This document shows, piece by piece, positions 62,364-64,000 of a stretch of DNA of 64,000 nt. Location of the stretch: contig NZ_CP186334.1 of the NCBI RefSeq assembly GCF_049347105.1, forward strand, positions 5,626,983-5,690,982, read 5' to 3'. This stretch comes from Gaoshiqia hydrogeniformans (GTDB lineage: Bacteria > Bacteroidota > Bacteroidia > Bacteroidales > Prolixibacteraceae). The stretch's first letter is position 1. Each line of letters begins with the position of its first letter. The translations under genes and the position numbers were made by a program. The notes beneath the pieces were generated by a model. The model did no database searches and was not told the DNA's origin. It saw nothing but the letters and a program-made list of their open reading frames with translations.

Positions 62364-63141
62364 CGCTGTTCTTTTTATGGGCCAGGAAAATACTCTCGGA
62401 TACAAAACTATAGATTTTCCTGAGTTCCGGCTGCTTGTCGAGTAAATTTAGATGCTTGTTAATGATTGTTTCATCAAAACGCCTGGCCGGACCGGTTTGC
62501 ACGTCAAAAGGACGAAAGTTCATGACTTTGTCTGCGGTTTCTTTAATCAAAGGTTTTAATAAGTCAAAATTCAGTCCTTCTTGTTGCAGTAAGCGATCGC
62601 CCAAATAATATAAATGATTTACAAAGTTACAGGTGAACACGGCGGCCAAATGCAGAATTTTTCGTTGTTCTGAATTGATTTCATGAACATCTCCGGATAT
62701 TTGGCCTGCCAATTGTTTTAACCGGTTTACCAAAACGGATGAGCTAGCTTCCAAACAAACCGGTACTTGCGAAAAATCAACGTCGCGTTGTTTCGAGAAT
62801 GTTTGCAGTGGATAAAACACGCCAAAACGCTCAGTATATTTTGCCAATACATCCATTGGTATGCTCCCGGCGGTATGTACCATCAATGAATTTTGCCAGT
62901 CGCGTTTGGCAAGGACTTCTTCAAGAACATCATCTTTTAGCGCCACCAGGATTAAACCGGCCGATAAATCGATTTCGCCCACCTTGTTTGTAAATCCGCA
63001 GCCAAGCAAATTTGCAAGTTTACCGGCCGATTCTTCTGTCCGGCTGTAAACCTGAATAATTTCAACGCCTGCTTTTTGTAGTGATTTTCCTAATTGGGTC
63101 GCCAGATTTCCGGCTCCAAGCAAGGTAATTTTTTGTATCAT
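62350..63141 (-). CDS. Rossmann-fold DUF2520 oxidoreductase-like protein
   Basis: Cytosolic protein of 263 residues. An N-terminal NAD(P)-binding Rossmann fold has ITLLGAGNLATQLGKSLQKAG (residues 5-25) and VYSRT; the DUF2520 C-terminal domain has HLAAVFTCNFVNHLYYLGD and FDLLKPLIKETADKV. It resembles the 6-phosphogluconate-dehydrogenase/pyrroline-carboxylate-reductase group, but no substrate is known. The genes that follow (KdsC-like, Maf, DPP11) overlap or are tightly spaced, forming a housekeeping string seen in Bacteroidota. Confidence 0.88.
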   Translation of the reverse strand: MIQKITLLGAGNLATQLGKSLQKAGVEIIQVYSRTEESAGKLANLLGCGFTNKVGEIDLSAGLILVALKDDVLEEVLAKRDWQNSLMVHTAGSIPMDVLAKYTERFGVFYPLQTFSKQRDVDFSQVPVCLEASSSVLVNRLKQLAGQISGDVHEINSEQRKILHLAAVFTCNFVNHLYYLGDRLLQQEGLNFDLLKPLIKETADKVMNFRPFDVQTGPARRFDETIINKHLNLLDKQPELRKIYSFVSESIFLAHKKNSDDIF

Positions 63142-63170
63142 TTCGTAAAATTTCGGAGATTCAAAGTAAC

Positions 63171-63195
63171 AAAAAAACCGGCTAAAAACCGGCTT
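63171..63195 (-). terminator. Rho-independent terminator of the SOD gene
   Basis: On the minus strand AAGCCGG (63195-63189) pairs with CCGGTTT (63181-63175), including one G-U pair, with a 7-base loop, and is followed by seven T (63177-63171). It lies 7 bp past the SOD stop. Confidence 0.6.
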
Positions 63196-63201
63196 GAATT
63201 G

Positions 63202-63906
63202 CTATGCATTTTGATATCTCCTGCTCACCTCTTCCCAGTTCACAACATTCCAGAAATTATCGACATATTCGGCCCTACGATTTTGATAATGCAGATAATA
63301 GGCATGTTCCCATACATCCAAGGCTAACAATGGTCTACCTTTTTTTGCGGCATTACTCATCAGGGGGTTATCCTGATTAGCCGAAGTGGTGACAAACAAT
63401 TTCCCGCTTTCATCAATGGTCAGCCAGGTCCAGCCACTGCCAAAATGTGATTTGGCTGCTTTCCCAAACTCTTCCTTAAATTCATCAATAGAGCCAAAAT
63501 TGTCAGAAATTGCCTTTCCCAACTCATCCGGTATCTCTCTGGTCTCATTGGTCATATTTTCCCAAAACAGCTTATGGTTGTATAAGCCTCCTCCGTTGTT
63601 GCGGATCCCGGCGTCATAATCGGTTATTTTGGCAAAAATCTGTTCCAGGGGTGTTTCCTGAAGATCCGTCCCTTCGATCACTTTTATAAAATTATTAAAA
63701 TAGCCCCGGTGATGCTTATCGTAATGCAATTCCATCGTCTCTGCATCAATATAAGGTTCCAGTGCATTGTAAGCGTAAGGCAGGTCGGCGAAGCTGTGCC
63801 CTTCAAACTTTTTGCTTTCGGTGCTGCATGCCGCCAGCGCCGAACCGAGAATAGGTGTAGCAACCGCGGCTGTTCCAACCAATTGTATAAAATTTCGTCT
63901 CTCCAT
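63202..63906 (-). CDS. Exported Mn-type superoxide dismutase with Tat-like/lipoprotein leader
   Basis: Converts superoxide to hydrogen peroxide and oxygen. From ATG 63906 the protein has 234 residues; the first 27 read like an export leader with MERRNFIQLVGTA (twin Arg) and LAAC (lipobox-like Cys 27). The SOD domain follows: LPYAYNALEPYID, MELHYDKHHRGYF, NGGGLYNHKLFWENM, SGWTWL, ANQDNPL and LDVWEHAYYLHYQNRR. Metal ligands His, His, Asp, His are all visible. GGGLYNH and the Gln in ANQDNP fit Mn-type rather than Fe-type enzymes. Most bacterial Fe/Mn SODs are cytosolic, so the leader is notable. A terminator follows. Confidence 0.92.
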   Translation of the reverse strand: MERRNFIQLVGTAAVATPILGSALAACSTESKKFEGHSFADLPYAYNALEPYIDAETMELHYDKHHRGYFNNFIKVIEGTDLQETPLEQIFAKITDYDAGIRNNGGGLYNHKLFWENMTNETREIPDELGKAISDNFGSIDEFKEEFGKAAKSHFGSGWTWLTIDESGKLFVTTSANQDNPLMSNAAKKGRPLLALDVWEHAYYLHYQNRRAEYVDNFWNVVNWEEVSRRYQNA

Positions 63907-64000
63907 TCCTAAATATTTTTTATTCTTCAAGATTAACAAGATAAACCTGCAAAAGTTTAGGAAAACGAAGTCGATCGAATTTGATGGGTTTTTGTCAATA

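Overview
The window is a stretch of a Bacteroidota chromosome, probably of the Bacteroidales/Marinilabiliales type. It carries SusC/SusD outer-membrane glycan-uptake pairs, a FecR/ECF-sigma regulatory couple, many lipoprotein signal peptides, -7 boxes matching TAnnTTTG, an S46 dipeptidyl-peptidase, and almost no strong Shine-Dalgarno sequences. I see no rRNA, tRNA, CRISPR array, transposase or phage gene.

Layout. (1) 1-8912 is a glycerophosphodiester/glycerol-3-phosphate block. A minus-strand operon encodes an exported glycerophosphodiester phosphodiesterase, a lipoprotein metallophosphoesterase and a TonB-dependent SusC-like receptor cut by the window edge. It is followed by a divergent DeoR/GlpR-type regulator, an exported HAD phosphatase and GlpD. 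The simplest reading is that phosphodiesters are cleaved outside the inner membrane and glycerol-3-phosphate enters central metabolism through GlpD. (2) 8913-9382 is non-coding and holds a 160-bp MITE-like inverted-repeat element just upstream of a plus-strand GH97 gene. (3) 11452-27743 is a rhamnoside-type polysaccharide utilisation locus (PUL) on the minus strand: ECF sigma, FecR, SusC (with STN domain), SusD, then GH106, a GH106-like enzyme and GH78. (4) 27834-56352 is an uninterrupted minus-strand run of fifteen closely spaced genes. In transcription order these are GH130, SGNH hydrolase, GH38-like, GH92, GH92, SusD, DUF5004, DUF4961, SusC, SusD, SusC, a ricin/DUF4185-like lipoprotein, a CE1-type esterase, GH78 and a sialate-O-acetylesterase-like enzyme. 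(5) 56751-59085 is a divergent LacI-family regulator and sugar-porter MFS gene; two near-identical palindromic operators lie in the gap between them and the PUL. (6) 59098-63906 holds a DPP11-type peptidase, a Maf / KdsC-like phosphatase / DUF2520 gene string, and an exported Mn-type superoxide dismutase.

Most striking point: of the two tandem GH92 mannosidases, one has the usual catalytic-acid Glu (motif NEP) while the other has Gln (motif NQP, residue 604). As I recall, the same Glu-to-Gln change marks GH92 enzymes that cleave mannose-alpha-1-phosphate diesters, whose leaving group needs no protonation. Beside a predicted secreted GH130 (beta-1,2-mannosidase type) and a GH38-like protein with an altered metal/nucleophile site, this suggests a PUL for a phosphorylated, beta-1,2-mannose-capped mannan or a related phosphoglycan. 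This is an inference from residues and neighbours and has not been tested.

All protein calls come from reading motifs and domain order by eye; no database search was run. Promoters, operators and terminators are pattern matches.
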